A DNA stretch of 64,000 nucleotides from NCBI GenBank assembly GCA_034440615.1, contig JAOTOM010004015.1, positions 1 to 64,000 of the forward strand, in the 5' to 3' direction. Below the pieces are notes generated by a model that did no database searches, was not told where the DNA came from, and worked only from the letters and a program-made list of their open reading frames with translations. The translations under genes and the position numbers were made by a program. The first letter of the stretch is position 1. Every line of letters starts with the position of its first letter. Source of the DNA: Ashinkailepas kermadecensis. Lineage: Eukaryota; Arthropoda; Thecostraca; Neolepadidae. Below, in pieces: positions 61,600 to 64,000 of this stretch.

Positions 61600-61932
61600 G
61601 CGGCGTCGCCACGAAATTCTTCCAGGGGGGGCAATGTTGATAAGGGGCCTCCTGCTCCCCGAAAGGGGGCCTCCACTGTGGTCGGGCCTCCTGTTGCTTT
61701 TTTAGGCTCTTAGTATGGTTCCCGAATGGGAACATGATTTCATAATGATGTCTTGTTTGTTCTTGGCATGGTGCATCATTTACGCAAAACGCAATTGCAA
61801 GAATCTTTTTTTTCGCTGAGAACTGAGCCATACCAGGGTATAAATAAGCAAATGTGGATAAATACGTCGGTGCCAAAACAAACCAATATCTTCATGCTTT
61901 ATCGGCGAGAAGAATCTTCCCGCTGGCCTCTA
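61600..61932 (+). repeat. Dispersed repeat R3, copy 2
   Basis: Direct counterpart of 41395-41705. It joins duplication copy B at about 61935. Confidence 0.8.
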
Positions 61933-61934
61933 GA

Positions 61935-64000
61935 TTGTAGCGAACTGGTGGGGCTCGTACTGAGCATATCTTAAAGATATCTCCCATTGATCAACCCATT
62001 TCTATGTCCACCAAGTTTAACTGAATATAGCTTGGTTCATCACTACTGTTAGTCATTCCCAGCAGCTTGATCACATAAACAAGCCTAAACGATCATTTCT
62101 CAGTCCTTGGACGACAATTTCGCGAAGGTAACAACGAGAAGTGGATTGAATTGGTTTTCTTATCGTCATCTTAGGGATTTATTTACTTTTTATAACATTT
62201 GGTGCTGGCTGCAAAGCACTTGGCACGGAAGCTAAAATAATAAATCCTCCGCGAATAAGTTCACGGCAAGAACAAGCATTGAACAACAATACATCAATGG
62301 TAATGCAACAATGTAACAATGGCAATGCATCAATAATGCAAAACCTTCGAATTCCACGCCGTCACGCCCATGGTTATCGCTGTGCTGTACCGTTTTGTAA
62401 ATTATGTCGTTGAGAATGTATTGAAGCTGCGAAGCTCTAATCATGCAGGCTGTAATCACAGAAGACAACTTTGTAGGAAGAAAAAACATTTTAAAACATC
62501 ATTCTTCCCATTTAATATGGGGTATCGGTGTTGTTTTGTATGCTTGTGAGGGGGAATTTGCCCCCGCAATGTTGGCTTTGCTCCATGGGCGTAAGTTTCT
62601 GAAAATTATTGGGGGGACTAGTGACGCACCTATATTTGCGTCAAGGGGAGGGGGGGAGAAAACGTATTTGGAGGGGGTCCAACTACTCAATAAAGTCTTC
62701 CGATTCCGAGTCTTCCCTATTTTGTCAAAGGGGACCATTTTAAATAAAATAATTAGTGATCAACTGAATTATCCTGTGGAGGGGCCTAATCTACCACTAT
62801 CGTTTCTGATTCGTCAGATTTCAACCCTAGCTCCCTCACCCTGTTCGAATGTATTCTTTTGGTATCCCTTGATAAGTCAACTCGCACTGCTGAAATTACA
62901 CCTACACAAATCACTTTAAAATGTAAAATTTCCCAATTTCAGACATTCCAGTTCATAGTGCCCGGTCGCCACGACGCCAACGTTAGTGCACGTGAACACC
63001 CATCTTGCGCATTCGGCGCATTCGCCACACTTCGTGCGATGCTACGGATTCTGCTGGGCCTCCTACGCTTTGCTAATTGCTGCCACATGGTAGACTTGTG
63101 CCATATCTGACGTGATTAAATGCTTCGTATGGGCGTTCGCTGCGAAAATTCGATTAATTAAATTCGATCATTAGTTCCCTACTTCCCATATTTTATGGTG
63201 AAGAAATGCGGATACCCGCTGAGCTTTGATGCACCTCATATCTTTGATTAAACATGCTTCCAGGTCGGCTACCGAACCGAGGCCCTGCCTGTGTGTACTT
63301 CTTTGGACCCGTTTCGTATTTCTTCGTCTACGGATGTCTTAGGGCTCCAATCCATTGTTGTTAGAGGCCCAGCGCATTTTCGAAACCCCTGTTCGTTTTA
63401 GGGTTTGTTCCTTTTTTGCGCATCGAAGATTTATTTTAGTTGTCGGGGCGCTTTCCAAGATATCGATGTGCTTACTTAATGCCCGGTATTTTTGTTCGTT
63501 TTGGGACCATGTTGCTTTTTGCGGCCCCAGCCTCATTTCAGGCCCTTGTGCGGTCGTATGGCCCCTGTGTGCCTTGAGAGCTTCCGGTGTTTTTTGGCGT
63601 TTTTTTTAGAGTTCCCGGTATATATAGTTATGGCTACAACGCATGTTTTCGGGCCCTGTCGCTTCTTGCGAGACTGCGCTTTGGAGGGCCAGTCACATTT
63701 CCGGTTCCGTTGTGCTCTTAGGATCCCGCTGTGTTTATTTGGGGCTTCTGACGCACATTTGTGGGGCACCAGTACGATTTTGGGGCTTCGGTGCGATTTT
63801 TATGGGTCCTAGCGCGACTTATCGCGCCCAGGCGCATGGTTCCGGGACCCAACGCCAGTTATCTGGGCTCAACGCGATTTTTGTGGATCTCTTCTGAATT
63901 TTGTTTAAATTCCGAATCTCGACCTGATTTTTCGAGTCCCTGGCGCCATGTTTTTGTATCTCACCTCGATTTTTTTTCGAGCTCCGGTATGTTTTTCGAT
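61935..64000 (+). repeat. Segmental/dispersed duplication, copy B
   Basis: Collinear with copy A (45085-51090) and lacking both transposon insertions. It runs off the window end. It holds no gene; 84-158-codon frames here have diverged counterparts in copy A that are not conserved as protein. Confidence 0.85.
63370..64000 (+). repeat. Field 6 of degenerate ~21-bp tandem repeat
   Basis: The copy B equivalent of fields 3 and 4, with the same succession of diverged units (for example GGGCACCAGTACGATTTT, GGTGCGATTTTTATGG, GGGACCCAACGCCAG). It continues past the window edge. Confidence 0.75.

Overview
This is eukaryotic, repeat-dominated DNA, most likely from an arthropod and perhaps a crustacean. 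The case rests on one gene with GT-AG introns, non-LTR (CR1-like), Penelope-like, hAT-, piggyBac- and P-like transposon remains, a tRNA-derived SINE, abundant (TA)n/(CA)n microsatellites, and a small secreted Cys-motif protein of a type I associate with arthropods. The species cannot be named from the sequence. Nothing looks prokaryotic or viral.

One host gene can be built with confidence. It lies on the minus strand at 28432-31240, has three coding exons with matching phases, a TATA box at 31326-31333, and encodes a predicted 203-residue secreted protein. Its second intron holds two minisatellites. One is a 37-bp unit repeated ten times that stops about 20 bases from the exon 3 acceptor and carries a DR5 pair of AGGTCA half-sites in each unit.

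Layout: 0.2-3.6 kb, two fields of a very degenerate ~21-bp tandem repeat; 3.6-4.1 kb, LINE 3' end; 5.9-6.5 and 9.9-10.4 kb, foldback elements; 10.5-15.3 kb, a duplicated dispersed repeat, a Penelope-like remnant with GIY-YIG domain, a 35-bp minisatellite and a TTAA MITE; 15.9-17 kb, microsatellites, an A/C-only tract and a LINE fragment; 18.1-22.4 kb, a hAT-type element with a nested direct-repeat (LTR-like) insertion; 23.4-26.3 kb, SINE, foldback and MITE; 26.3-27.5 kb, low-complexity array; 28.4-31.3 kb, the gene; 35.9-37.1 kb, a three-part minisatellite; 37-41.7 kb, paired dispersed repeats; 42.4-43.4 kb, a 16-bp minisatellite; 45.1-51 kb, duplication copy A with two transposon insertions; 51-53.5 kb, 21-bp repeat fields; 56.5-60.1 kb, P-like transposase remnant and a LINE with one internal stop; 61.6-64 kb, duplication copy B.

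The most informative relationship is between copies A and B. Copy B keeps the empty sites of two elements present in copy A. This defines a 3,098-bp transposon with ~540-bp terminal inverted repeats and a CGCT target duplication, and an 832-bp piggyBac-like MITE in TTAA. The recurring ~21-bp degenerate repeat is the least explained structure in the window.
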